Below are positions 54,101 through 64,000 of a stretch of 64,000 bases of DNA, in pieces (within the stretch, counting starts at the first letter, position 1; each line of letters starts with the position of its first letter). The notes beneath the pieces were generated by a model. That model had not been told where the DNA came from. It saw nothing but the letters and a program-made list of their open reading frames with translations, and did no database searches. Made by a program: the position numbers and the translations under genes. The stretch comes from Nemertoderma westbladi (Eukaryota > Xenacoelomorpha > Nemertodermatida > Nemertodermatidae): NCBI GenBank assembly GCA_032718475.1, contig JAUCBJ010002273.1, positions 1-64,000 of the forward strand, read 5' to 3'.

Positions 54101-57100
54101 GGGGATCCCGAGATAATAAGTCGAGGCCCCGAGATAATAAGTCGGGATCCCGAGATAATAAGTCGGGATCCCGAGATAATAAGTCGGGGCCCCGAGATAA
54201 TGAATCGGGATCCCGAGATAATAAGTCGGGATCCCGAGATAATAAGTCGGGATCCCGAGATAGTAAGTCGGGATCGCGAGATAATAAGTCGAGGCCCCGA
54301 GATAATAAGTCGGGATCCCGAGATAATAAGTGAGAATCCTGAGATAATAAATGGGGATCCCGAGATAGTAAGTCGGGATCCCGAGATAATAAGTCGAGGC
54401 CCCGAGATAATAAGTCGGGATCCCGAGATAATAAGTGAGGATCCTGAGATAATAAATCGGGATCCCGAGATAGTAACTCGGGATCCCGAGATAATAAGTC
54501 GGGATCCCGAGATAATAAGTCGAGGCCCCGAGATAATAAGTCGGGATCCCGAGATAATAAGTCGGGATCCCGAGATAATAAGTCGGGATCCCGAGATAAT
54601 AAGTGAGGATCCTGAGATAATAAATGGGGATCCCGACATAGTAAGTCAGGATCCAGAGATAATAAGTCGGGGCCCCGAGATAATAAGTCGGGATCCCGAG
54701 ATAATAAGTCGGGATCCCGAGATAATAAGTCGGGATCCCGAGATAATAAGTCGGGATCCCGAGATAATAAGTCGGGATCCCGAGATAATAAGTGGGGATC
54801 CCGAGATAATAAGTCGAGGCCCCGAGATAATAAGTCGGGATCCCGAGATAATAAGTCGGGATCCCGAGATAATAAGTCGGGATCCCGAGATAATAAGTCG
54901 GGATCCCGAGATAATAAGTCGGGATCCCGAGATAGTAACTCGGGATCCCGAGAAAATAAGTCGGGATCCCGAGATAATAAGTCGGGATCCCGAGATAATA
55001 AGTCGGGATCCCGAGATAGTAACTCGGGATCCCGAGATAATAAGTCGGGATCCCGAGATAATAAGTCGGGATCCCGAGATAATAAGTCGGGATCCCGAGA
55101 TAATAAATCGGGATCCCGAGATAATAAGTCGAGGCCCCGAGATAATAAGTCGGGATCCCGAGATAATAAGTCGGGATCCCGAGATAATAAGTGGGGATCC
55201 CGAGATAATAAGTCGAGGCCCCGAGATAATAAGTCGGGATCCCGAGATAATAAGTGAGGATCCTGAGATAATAAATGGGGATCCCGAGATAGTAAGTCGG
55301 GATCCCGAGATAATAAGTGGGGATCCTGAGATAGTAAGTAAGGATCCAGAGATAATAAGTCGGGATCCCGAGATAATAAGTCGGGATCCCGAGATAGTAA
55401 CTCGGGATCCCGAGATAATAAGTCGGGATCCCGAGATAATAAGTCGGGATCCCGAGATAGTAACTCGGGATCCCGAGATAATAAGTCGGGATCCCGAGAT
55501 AATAAGTCGGGATCCCGAGATAATAAGTCGGGATCCCGAGATAATAGGTCGGGATCCCGAGATAATAAGTGGGGATCCCGAGATAATAAGTCGAGGCCCC
55601 GAGATAATAAGTCGGGATCCCGAGATAATAAGTGGGGATCCCGAGATAATAAGTCGAGGCCCCGAGATAATAAGTCGGGATCCCGAGATAATAAGTGAGG
55701 ATCCTGAGATAATAAATGGGGATCCCGAGATAGTAAGTCGGGATCCCGAGATAATACGTCGGGATCCTGAGATAATAAGTGGGGATCCCGAGATAACAAG
55801 TCGAGGCCCCGAGATAATAAGTCGGGATCCCGAGATAATAAGTGAGGATCCTGAGATAATAAATGGGGATCCCGAGATAGTAACTCGGGATCCCGAGATA
55901 ATAAGTCGGGATCCCGAGATAATAAGTCGGGATCCCGAGATAATAAGTCGGGATCCCGAGATAATAAGTCGGGATCCCGAGATAATAAGTGGGGATCCTG
56001 AGATAATAAGTGGGGATCCCGAGATAATAAGTCGGGATCCCGAGATAATAGGTCGGGATCCCGAGATAATAAGTGGGGATCCCGAGATAATAAGTCGAGG
56101 CCCCGAGATAATAAGTCGGGATCCCGAGATAATAAGTCGGGATCCCGAGATAATAAGTGGGGATCCTGAGATAATAATTGGGGATCCCGAGATAGTAAGT
56201 CGGGATCCCGAGATAATAAGTGGGGATCCCGAGATAGTAACTCGGGATCCCGAAATAATAAGTCTGGATCCCGAGATAATAAGTGGGGATCCCGAGATAA
56301 TAAGTGGGGATCCCGAGGTAATAAGTCGGGATCCCGAGATAATAAGTGGGGATCCCGAGATAATAAGTCGGGATCCCGAGATAATAAGTCGGTATCCCGA
56401 GATAATAAGTCGGGATCCTGAGATAATAAGTCGGGATCCCGAGATAATAAGTCGGGGCCACCGAAATAATAAGTCGGGATCCCGAGATAATACGTCGGGA
56501 TCCTGAGATAATAAGTGGGGATCCCGAGATAGTAACTCGGGATCCCGAGATAATAAGTCGGGATCCCGAGATAATAAGTCGGGATCCCGAGATAATAAGT
56601 CGGGGCCCCGAGATAATAAATCGGGATCCCGAGATAATAAGTCGGGATCCCGAGATAATAAGTCGGGATCCCGAGATAATAAGTCGGTATCCCGAGATAA
56701 TAAATCGGGATCCCGAGATAATAAGTCGGGATCCCGAGATAGTAAGTCGGGATCCCGAGATAATAAGTGGGGATCCCGAGATAATAAGTGGGGATCCTGA
56801 GATAATAAGTGGGGATCCCGAGATAATAAGTGGGGATCCTGAGATAATAAGTGGGGATCCCGAGATAATAAGTGGGGATCCCGAGATAGTAACTCGGGAT
56901 CCCGAAATAATAAGTCTGGATCCCGAGATAATAAGTGGGGATCCCGAGATAATAAGTGGGGATCCCGAGGTAATAAGTCGGGATCCCGAGATAATAAGTG
57001 GGGATCCCGAGATAATAAGTCGGGATCCCGAGATAATAAGTCGGTATCCCGAGATAATAAGTCGGGATCCTGAGATAATAAGTCGGGATCCCGAGATAAT

Positions 57101-57200
57101 AAGTCGGGGCCCCGAAATAATAAGTCGGGATCCCGAGATAATACGTCGGGATCCTGAGATAATAAGTGGGGATCCCGAGATAGTAACTCGGGATCCCGAG
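51182..57200. repeat. 6-kb array of a 21-bp repeat
   Basis: About 286 tandem copies of GGATCCCGAGATAATAAGTCG with variants (AGTAACTCG, GGGGCCCCGAG, TGGGGATCC). The core TCGGGATCCCGA is a perfect palindrome. Because 21 is divisible by 3 and few indels occur, frames on both strands stay open for up to 1,586 codons (RDPEIIS, LLSRDPD, GIPTYYL, ISGSRLI); none is a credible gene. Higher-order units exist (693 bp = 33 repeats). Confidence 0.97.
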
Positions 57201-60200
57201 TGTTCGCGCTTTTGAAGACCTTTAGCAGTTTAACCTGCCAAATTTTATATGTCTTTTAGTTAATTAAAACACCTTTAGCATACGACAATATTTTATGCTA
57301 ATACACAAAACATTAGCCGAAGTCAGCCCATGCGCGATCATTCACCCGATGGATCTACACCCGGGAGGCTGAATTCGGATGCTTAAATTTTATTATTGCA
57401 GTGTAAGGTTGCCGTGTAAACTTACTGTATTATTCGATAGATCGTTAATAATTAATTTCTGACAGATATTATTGGCTTTCGGGAAATATTAACAGTTCCT
57501 TTAGGACGTGGCGCTCTATCTATTTAAACAGAACTAGGACTTATACTAAACGCAACGATACTGCTTATGATTAAAGTATAAAGCGCATTCTTTAGGAAAT
57601 GCTTTGTTACCAATCACAATCATGCACACTATTCTGCCGACCGTCAGTAAATTTGATCACACATAAAGAGAGCAGCAATTGACTCATGTAGGGTCTGCTA
57701 AATAACATTAGATTCAATACACACCACATTAATATAAATCGCAATTGTTATATATAGCCCGTCTCTCTAACCTGTAGTGTATCAAGAAAATTGGGAATTT
57801 TGGGTGATTTATCCGTATTCTCCAAAGAGCAATATTTCCATCAACAAATAGATACAATTAATAACTGACGGTAAATGACAGTACAAACAATATGATTAAT
57901 AGTGAGTTAATTAGATCAGACAAGTCGATTGAGTTAGATTAGTGAGTTAAGGTAACAGTTTATACTTTCGATAATTTAAGCAGTTTTACTAGAGTTCTTC
58001 CCAAAAAGCCGGTGTTATGGCGAAAAAATGGGAACACAACAACAGAATCATATAAAATCATGTGACTAGAATAACTATACGAGGATACCAACTACCCTTA
58101 TTCCACGAAGCCCCGTTCAACACAGAGGATGAGCATAGAGATAGGAAATTCAGTTCAGTAGCGCTGGGATAGGTCGAAATCAACGCCCACTCAAATTCTA
58201 TTGGCCGACACGGACAGCAGTGCAGAGGCAACCTCCCTAAGCTGGCTGGCCGATTAAACTGAGCCCAGATATCTCCATACAGCACATCAGCCAATAAGCT
58301 GGTAGCTTGCACTATTTTAGTTATAAATCCCTTTGAGAGTATTCTAGCGACTGGGGGGGAACTGGCCAGCAAAGGCAAACGTATCAGTTATCCCACAAAA
58401 GCTTTTACACCGCTCCCAGAAAATGGGATTTAAGTCTATAAAATATACAAAATCACAGTTTCTAAAATATAAAAATACTCTAAACAGTTAGTCTTTCTTG
58501 CGCGGACGGCGTTTACGCAGTTTTTTAAAGCTAGCAAGAGTCCTTTTCTCTTTGGGGCGAGCCACTTTACGAGGAGGGCTATAACTCCTGGGTGAAGGGT
58601 GCAATATGATTGCATCAGAAGGTATGGGATTGCGATCGGTATATCCGCCGGTCGAAGTACCGGGTTGATTGACATCAACGTCCGGGGAGAGGGGTCTAAC
58701 GGCTTTGAGAGCTCGTTTCAAGACAGCCGCTCTTACGGGTCCTTTACGAGTGGTCTGAACGAGGGCCGTGGGTGGACCATAGGCAGTTAGAAACTTCCTT
58801 GGTTTAATGGTTCTTTCCAACTCGCGTTCGCGGGCTCTGTACTCGTAAGGCCGTCGATATACCTCTTGTAACTCGGGGTGTGAGTTAACAAATAAGTCTC
58901 CATAGGCCGGATCTTGACGGATAAAGTTTATTAAGTTATACGAATTGATGTCACTCGGATTAATGCTCCTGAGAAATTTGCGTACATATTTGGTTGAAAT
59001 GCATTCTCCAGGATAATAGCGATGGCGTGAATCACAATGTAAATCAGCGTTCGCTTCCCAAGCTCTGATATAACGTAGTACAATCATTTCATCTACGCTC
59101 TCTAAATCATGGTTAAAGGGACAATCAAAGCTGGCGTGTCCTTTTAATTGACAATGATGGCATCGAGTCACAAACTGGGGGCAGACAGCAAAAATGTGCA
59201 AATTATTAAGCTGACAATATGCACAATAGATTTCCATCGACGGTTGCTCGTGGAAACAGGAACAGAGATCGTTAGTGTCCATAGACGTAATATGGTCTCT
59301 CGATGCGCACAGCCGACAACGCTGTCCAGAAACACAATCGGCATGGCGACAATCGCACGCAGTGAGACACTGTGGGCCTTGATACCATTCTAGGAGGTAA
59401 TCGTTGTCGCCGTTCCGGGCGCGATAGGCTGAATCTCCTCAGATTCTAGGCATATTGGTTCGTCTTCCCAGTCTGTTACGAATATAATTTTCGTGATCTA
59501 TTCTCGGTTTATCGTTACGACTCCGCTGGGTATGATATTTAAATAGAACCATTTGCCTTTCGGTGTATACATCGTCCGTATCATGTAAATCGATAGGATG
59601 GCCGGTAGTTAGGAAGTCCATATACGTACCATTACGATGCGTATAGCGAGCGGTTAATTTTCGATAGTCCAATTCACGCGTAAGTTATTCCTGGGACATC
59701 GGCGGTTCGATATAACGACCATCGTCCTCCGTAATAGTCGGATCGGCTTCACCGCGTATCAAGCTATCCACAAACGCTTGTAAAGGTAGAGTATATCGCT
59801 CTCTAATACCAAGGTCATCTTCTATCAATTCTGTCATATCTGTTATCTGAGTTTATTAATATCAATATGAGTTAATATTTTAGGCAAGCGGGCGTCGCTG
59901 CCTACTAGGCTTTGCCCCCGGACAGTGGGTTTCTCAGCGCCGATGTACCGTTGTCGCAGTGTTTACGCCAACATGTAGCAACAGCACGACAACGATAACC
60001 GGCACAAGTCCCACCACTGTCCGTCCCAAAGGCTTGAATCCACTTGAGGTTATCTCGGTAGAGTTAGGGCTACTTTACAATTGCGATTAGCTACTGTAAA
60101 CACACTTTAGTAGTAACATTCACCTATAAACACACAAATTCCATACAATCATTACTTACTGCACACATGCATGCCATTTGTCCATTAGTCAGTGTCTTCC

Positions 60201-60494
60201 AGAATGTCACGTTATTACTATGTATCCTTGGATACTAATAGTGCGCTATGTATACTCTTATGTTACGCAATGGGGCAAGCCTTTTATTGTTCCTTTAACT
60301 TGCTTCTAATTCTAGCGTGGGTGTTGCCATGGTGACATTATGGAAAACTAGCGGTAGAATTAGGGCAATTCTCATGCATACAGATCTGGGATGTTATTTA
60401 ATAGTAATTCTTTAATTGTCAATATCCTCTTTATGCATGATTTTATAAATTTTTATCGGCTATTGACTATATATTGGAGATTCTCGCACTCTAG
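57201..60494 (-). mobile_element. Unrecognised two-copy element, copy 2 (internally deleted)
   Basis: Same orientation and same ends as 7582-13816. The left end (TGTTCGCGCTTTT) directly joins the 21-bp array after GGATCCCGAG; the right end is CTCGCACTCTAG at 60494. The two copies are clearly diverged in the non-coding ends but alignable along their length. About 2.8 kb of the ORF middle is gone, so this copy could move only with help, if at all. Confidence 0.65.
58488..59837 (-). pseudogene. Deleted copy of the 1,417-aa protein gene
   Basis: From the Met at 59837 the N-terminal about 150 residues are recognisable (LTARYTHRNGTYMDFLTTGH and flanks), with an in-frame TAA at 59685-59687. Near 59472 the sequence jumps (CGTCTTCCCAGT|CTGTTACG) to the C-terminal third, losing roughly copy 1 bases 9985-12788, which includes the exonuclease-like motifs. 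The C-terminal part (58488-59282) is open and keeps both CCHC knuckles and the basic tail. A second deletion of about 111 bp removes the residues between HRYYPG and GECIST. Not functional as a full protein; the 264-codon C-terminal frame starting with MDTNDLCSCF could still be expressed. Confidence 0.85.
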
Positions 60495-60959
60495 TACACT
60501 CAATATGAATCTCCGCTCCCATGATCTATTAATTACTGGAATTTGGGGAATGTTATAAATTGCACAAAATGACAATTTATGAAATTCATTTGAATATGAA
60601 TTTAAATTTATTCCCGTGAATTTTATTATTTGATGTTAAATTGACACAAATTTTATTCCAGAGCATATCTGGGACTTAGGATCCTTAATTTTATAAAATA
60701 GTCCTTCTAAGAATATCGGTAAATACTGCGATATCTTAATTGACTAGAAATTTCAAAGGATCGGGATTTTACAGATTTTAATAAATATTAAATTAATTTT
60801 TAGGATGGGCACCGATTTATTCCAGAACTTGTCTGGGGACGTTAACCACTGATTCTAGAATTTGTCTTTCAAGTATATCGGTGGGTGCCACGATATCTTA
60901 ATCGACTAGAATTACAGATGGTCAAAAAGTTTAACAGATTTATTTGCGATTTACGCTAC
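60495..60959. other. Spacer with a diverged tandem duplication
   Basis: Two diverged copies of a unit of about 165 bp (TTATTCCAGA...TATCGGT...CGATATCTTAAT.GACTAGAA) at 60653-60790 and 60818-60945. No gene. It lies between the element end and the candidate BEL LTR. Confidence 0.5.
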
Positions 60960-61442
60960 TGTTAGAGGGACATCACGCTACTATATGTATTATTTGTTAT
61001 AAGGTAGAAGAGCAATATCGCACGAAGCAATGTCAGTGTGAAGAGGCAAGTCGTTTCCAAGGTCTACCCAGAGCTTGGTTTAGCCGAGACACGAGGATCT
61101 GAACTTTGCATTCCTAATACTCTGCCTACCAATAATACTTAAATATAGTAGTGGCTTTATTGTACTTTAAGAAGTACTGACATGTCATCTTACTATAGTC
61201 TCGCATTTATAATATAATACGGACAGTAAGGAAAGAGAAAAATAATTATTTCTTGCCGTCGCACTAAATATATTATAAGTAATTAAATACGTAATAAACA
61301 CTAATATATTGCACTAATCTACTAAATAATCCCTAAAATAACATTCTACTAAATAAAAATTGAATAAAAACGATTATAATAACGTACATAATAACATTTA
61401 CATATAAAATGTAATAAAATAGATAAATAACATAGTCATACA
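60960..61442 (-). mobile_element. Candidate 3' LTR of the BEL/Pao element
   Basis: Plus strand reads TGTTAGAGGGACAT at the left and GTCATACA at the right, so TG...CA ends on either strand. Just outside the right end is CCCACTCC, whose complement is a short purine tract 3' of pol. A minus-strand poly(A) signal (AATAAAG, plus-strand CTTTATT near 61154) lies inside. Ends are inferred, because the 5' LTR is outside the window. Confidence 0.45.
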
Positions 61443-61457
61443 CCCACTCCAGACGTA

Positions 61458-64000
61458 TCACGTTTGGGAGTCCCTAGATGTTTGAGGAATTAGGGAGGTG
61501 GTCGTGGGAAGAGTGTCTTGTCTTCCATAGTTTCCGGAGAGTTCCCTGTCTCTTTCCAGCAAACATAAACGACCAACTGGGCGATTGAGTTGTTGCGTCT
61601 CAAAGATTATCCCGGGTTTCTTGAAGTTACGCCGCATTACGATGAGTTCTACTGAGCGCACTAGACCATCCTCCGAGATGTGCGTCTCGATGATACGACC
61701 GATCTGCCACCGTCTACGTGGAAGGTCCGGATCTACAATAAGGACCATGTCTCCGGTGCTGACATTTTCCTGCTGCGCAAACCACTTAGTTCGAAGTTGT
61801 AGCGTGGGCAGATAATGTTTCTCAAAATGGTCAGCGAAACGACGGGATAGCAACTGCATAAGCTGCCAAGTTCGACGACAGTATTCATCTCCATCGGCAA
61901 TCTCGGATTGTGGGAGCATAGCTACAGGTTTCTTAAGTAGGAAGTGCGCGGGTGTTAGCGCTTCCAGGGAGTCGATACTCGATGAGACTGGCATAAGCGG
62001 TCTCTCGTTAAGATAGGCAGCGATTTCTTCCATTAACGTCCGTAGAAGTTCGTCGGTGAGATATGCGCGGCACGGCACTATAAAGTGAAATGCGGTCTTG
62101 ACACTTCGAATTAATCTCTCCCAACTTCCTCCCCACCAAGGGGCGTCGGCGGCGTTAAAGGTCCAGCTAGACGCCGTTATCCGTAGCTGGTCGTCCACCT
62201 GTCTTTGATTCCAGTCCTTTACGTAAGCCTGAATTTCGTTGTTGGCACCAATGAAGTTTGTTCCCTTATCGGATCTCATCGTATTGCTAGTGCCGAAACG
62301 AGCGATCTGTCGTCGTAAACATAAGACGAAGCTGTTAGTAGATAGATCGTTCACCATATCGAGATGGATAGCTCTACAAGACATGCAGACAAAGATTACA
62401 CACCATCTCTTGATTATAGTTCTAGCACGATACACTTCAATAGGGCCAAATAAATCCACACCAGTATTAGTAAAGGGTGGTTCATAAAAGCTTACTCGTT
62501 CCCTAGGTAATTCTGCCTCTCGCTGTGTTAAAGGCCTACTGAATACTTTCCTACAAGGTATGCAGTTCCTAAGAACTTGATTCAGAGCTCTACGGGGTTT
62601 ATCAAAATAATAGCGAGTTCGAATTTCGCTAAGAACTCGTTCTCTTCCAGCATGATAAAGCTTACTGTGAACATCTACAATCATCTTGATTTGTACTTCA
62701 AGATTTCTAATGAGTATGGGGAATTTAGTGTCAAAGGATAAGGGTGCATTGGTTAACCTTCCTCCAACACGTATTAATCCATCTATCATTGTGCTAGAGA
62801 ATCGATCCCTTAAGCGCATCTGCGGATTTCTCAACAACAGGAAATACCTTTCGGAATCCTCATAGCATTGCAGGAGTCTCAGTATCTGTTTATTAGTCTC
62901 TTCATGCTCCTGGTGACTAATTTTCTCCTTTAGAAAACTGTCAGATATCTTATATTTAGGTAAGTTTTTAATAACATGAACTTGTGCAGATGTCAATGGA
63001 GCGTTATCACTGGTGGTCTGCTTCCTGGAGTAATGATGGTGAAAACATCTCTTTAAGTATGTGATGGCTTTACAGAGACGATTCCAGGAACTGTAATGAT
63101 GCAGTGCTCTCTGCAGCAGGGGTGAGATTCCTTGCGAGACATCTGGTATCTCAGATTTCCAATCTCTGTCTCTAATTTCCACGACAGACTTGTTTGTGGC
63201 GAGGGATTGTGGATCCGAAGTATCGTTTTCGGCAGTATGTAATACAGATAGATCGATTGTCGGTTTAAATAACTTCGATTTACTTGTTCGAATTTTGGGT
63301 TTGACTTTCTCCGCTCCCTTGGCTTGTCTAATCTCAGCCGTAGTAAGGTGAGGAGGCCATTCATCCTCTTCCTTGCTCAGGAAGTCGGGTCCACCCAACC
63401 AGTCAGGGGTATCTATCAGTTCCTGTGGAGTTGCTCCTCTGGAGGCGATGTCAGCTGGGTTAATCGTACCAGGGCAATGTCTCCATTGATCTATCGTTGT
63501 GCGACTAAGAATAATGGCCACTCTGTTAGTAACAAAGACGCTGAACTGACAGACTTCATTCGTTATATATTCCAACACAAGTAAAGCGTCGGTCCAATAA
63601 ACAATTTTCTCCAGCGGATAATCGATCTGCTCTGTTACATTCCGGCCGATAGCTGTAGCGTATAAGGCTGCTTTTAACTCCGCCCGAGGAACCTTAAGCT
63701 TGTTGTTAATCAATGCCTTAGAGGTAACCAAGGCAACTTTGATTCCATCCGGAGTTTCGACTCGCAGGTATGCTACTATACCGATTCCCATATCGCTGGC
63801 ATCTCCAAAGACATGGAGTTGATAGGAATACGTAGGGAGAACATGACCAAAATATGAACGAGAAATTATAAAGTTCTCGATGGCGGGTAGCGAGTCCTCC
63901 CATTTCATCCATTTCTTTAATAGTTCTCCCTTGAGTGGATCGTCCCACGAGTGGTTTTCCAGCCACATTTGTTGTACTAAACTCCGAGCAATCAATATAA
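61458..64000 (-). CDS. pol: BEL/Pao pol, C-terminal part (RNase H, integrase, DUF5641); partial
   Basis: Frame open to the right window edge (about 847 codons), so the RT and everything upstream lie outside. In order on the minus strand: end of the RT/Peptidase_A17 region; RNase H (VFGDASDMGIGIVAYL near 63800, WTDALLVLEYI near 63580, QWRHCPGTINPADIASRG near 63450); integrase H2C2 zinc finger (HSKLYHAGRE...CIPCRKV, 62560-62680); DDE core (TNTGVDLFGP near 62455, RSDKGTNFIGANNE near 62260, WWGGSWERLIRS near 62125); and the DUF5641 domain (TWQLMQLL, KHYLPTLQLRTKW, GDMVLIVD, RRWQIGRI). All catalytic residues are present and no stops occur, so this copy looks young and may be functional, unlike the one at 238-3646. 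A short Ser/Thr-rich tail ends the protein. Confidence 0.93.
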   Translation of the reverse strand, partial: ILIARSLVQQMWLENHSWDDPLKGELLKKWMKWEDSLPAIENFIISRSYFGHVLPTYSYQLHVFGDASDMGIGIVAYLRVETPDGIKVALVTSKALINNKLKVPRAELKAALYATAIGRNVTEQIDYPLEKIVYWTDALLVLEYITNEVCQFSVFVTNRVAIILSRTTIDQWRHCPGTINPADIASRGATPQELIDTPDWLGGPDFLSKEEDEWPPHLTTAEIRQAKGAEKVKPKIRTSKSKLFKPTIDLSVLHTAENDTSDPQSLATNKSVVEIRDRDWKSEIPDVSQGISPLLQRALHHYSSWNRLCKAITYLKRCFHHHYSRKQTTSDNAPLTSAQVHVIKNLPKYKISDSFLKEKISHQEHEETNKQILRLLQCYEDSERYFLLLRNPQMRLRDRFSSTMIDGLIRVGGRLTNAPLSFDTKFPILIRNLEVQIKMIVDVHSKLYHAGRERVLSEIRTRYYFDKPRRALNQVLRNCIPCRKVFSRPLTQREAELPRERVSFYEPPFTNTGVDLFGPIEVYRARTIIKRWCVIFVCMSCRAIHLDMVNDLSTNSFVLCLRRQIARFGTSNTMRSDKGTNFIGANNEIQAYVKDWNQRQVDDQLRITASSWTFNAADAPWWGGSWERLIRSVKTAFHFIVPCRAYLTDELLRTLMEEIAAYLNERPLMPVSSSIDSLEALTPAHFLLKKPVAMLPQSEIADGDEYCRRTWQLMQLLSRRFADHFEKHYLPTLQLRTKWFAQQENVSTGDMVLIVDPDLPRRRWQIGRIIETHISEDGLVRSVELIVMRRNFKKPGIIFETQQLNRPVGRLCLLERDRELSGNYGRQDTLPTTTSLIPQTSRDSQT

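Noticed and set aside
51177-56506. Frames of 683 to 1,586 codons on both strands with heptad repeats
   Set aside because: Products of a 21-bp tandem repeat with no stop in most frames; overlapping on both strands, no unique domain, no start context.

Overview
This is a repeat-rich window of an animal genome. Eukaryotic metazoan origin is supported by a split VRK-type kinase gene, a TRAP-gamma (SSR3) gene, a Mastermind-like gene, a pentameric ligand-gated channel gene, a GPI-anchored Ly6-type gene, BEL/Pao LTR retrotransposons and several LINEs. A marine invertebrate is likely. A tunicate would fit the short, mostly single-exon genes and the many palindromic foldback repeats, but that is only a guess.

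Layout. 1-3650: decayed BEL/Pao pol (+), followed by a LINE (4142-5596) with a TAG-repeat tail and a candidate LTR (6021-6606). 7582-13816: copy 1 of an unrecognised element carrying one 1,417-codon ORF (-). It encodes zinc-binding clusters, what looks like a DEDD-type 3'-5' exonuclease core, CCHC knuckles and a basic tail. 13880-15510: 36-bp minisatellite starting right at this element. 15839-19798: large inverted-repeat transposon with two further elements nested in it. 20344-24645: LINE fragments and an inverted pair of TCGATATTTTT satellites. 25373-29258: VRK kinase (two exons, +) whose intron carries a 647-bp near-perfect palindrome and a MITE. 31552-33075: channel gene (+), followed at once by a 17-bp minisatellite. 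36304-36612: palindromic ACCGGTAC array. 37181-37750: SSR3 (-). 38001-38918: MITE with TA target site. 41764-43944: Mastermind-like gene (-). 44690-46655: decayed LINE. 50046-50723: Ly6/uPAR-type gene (-). 51182-57200: 6-kb array of a 21-bp repeat. 57201-60494: copy 2 of the unrecognised element, internally deleted. 60960-64000: 3' LTR candidate and pol of a BEL/Pao element (-) that runs off the window.

The host genes share no operon-like logic. SSR3 is an ER translocon subunit, the Mastermind-like protein a probable Notch co-activator, VRK a nuclear kinase, and the channel and Ly6-type proteins are cell-surface proteins. The most novel object is the two-copy element. It has conserved non-coding ends around a large single ORF without reverse transcriptase, integrase, transposase or helicase motifs that I can see. 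Its second copy kept both ends but lost the exonuclease-like core, as a non-autonomous derivative would. All family calls come from reading motifs by eye; no database search was run.
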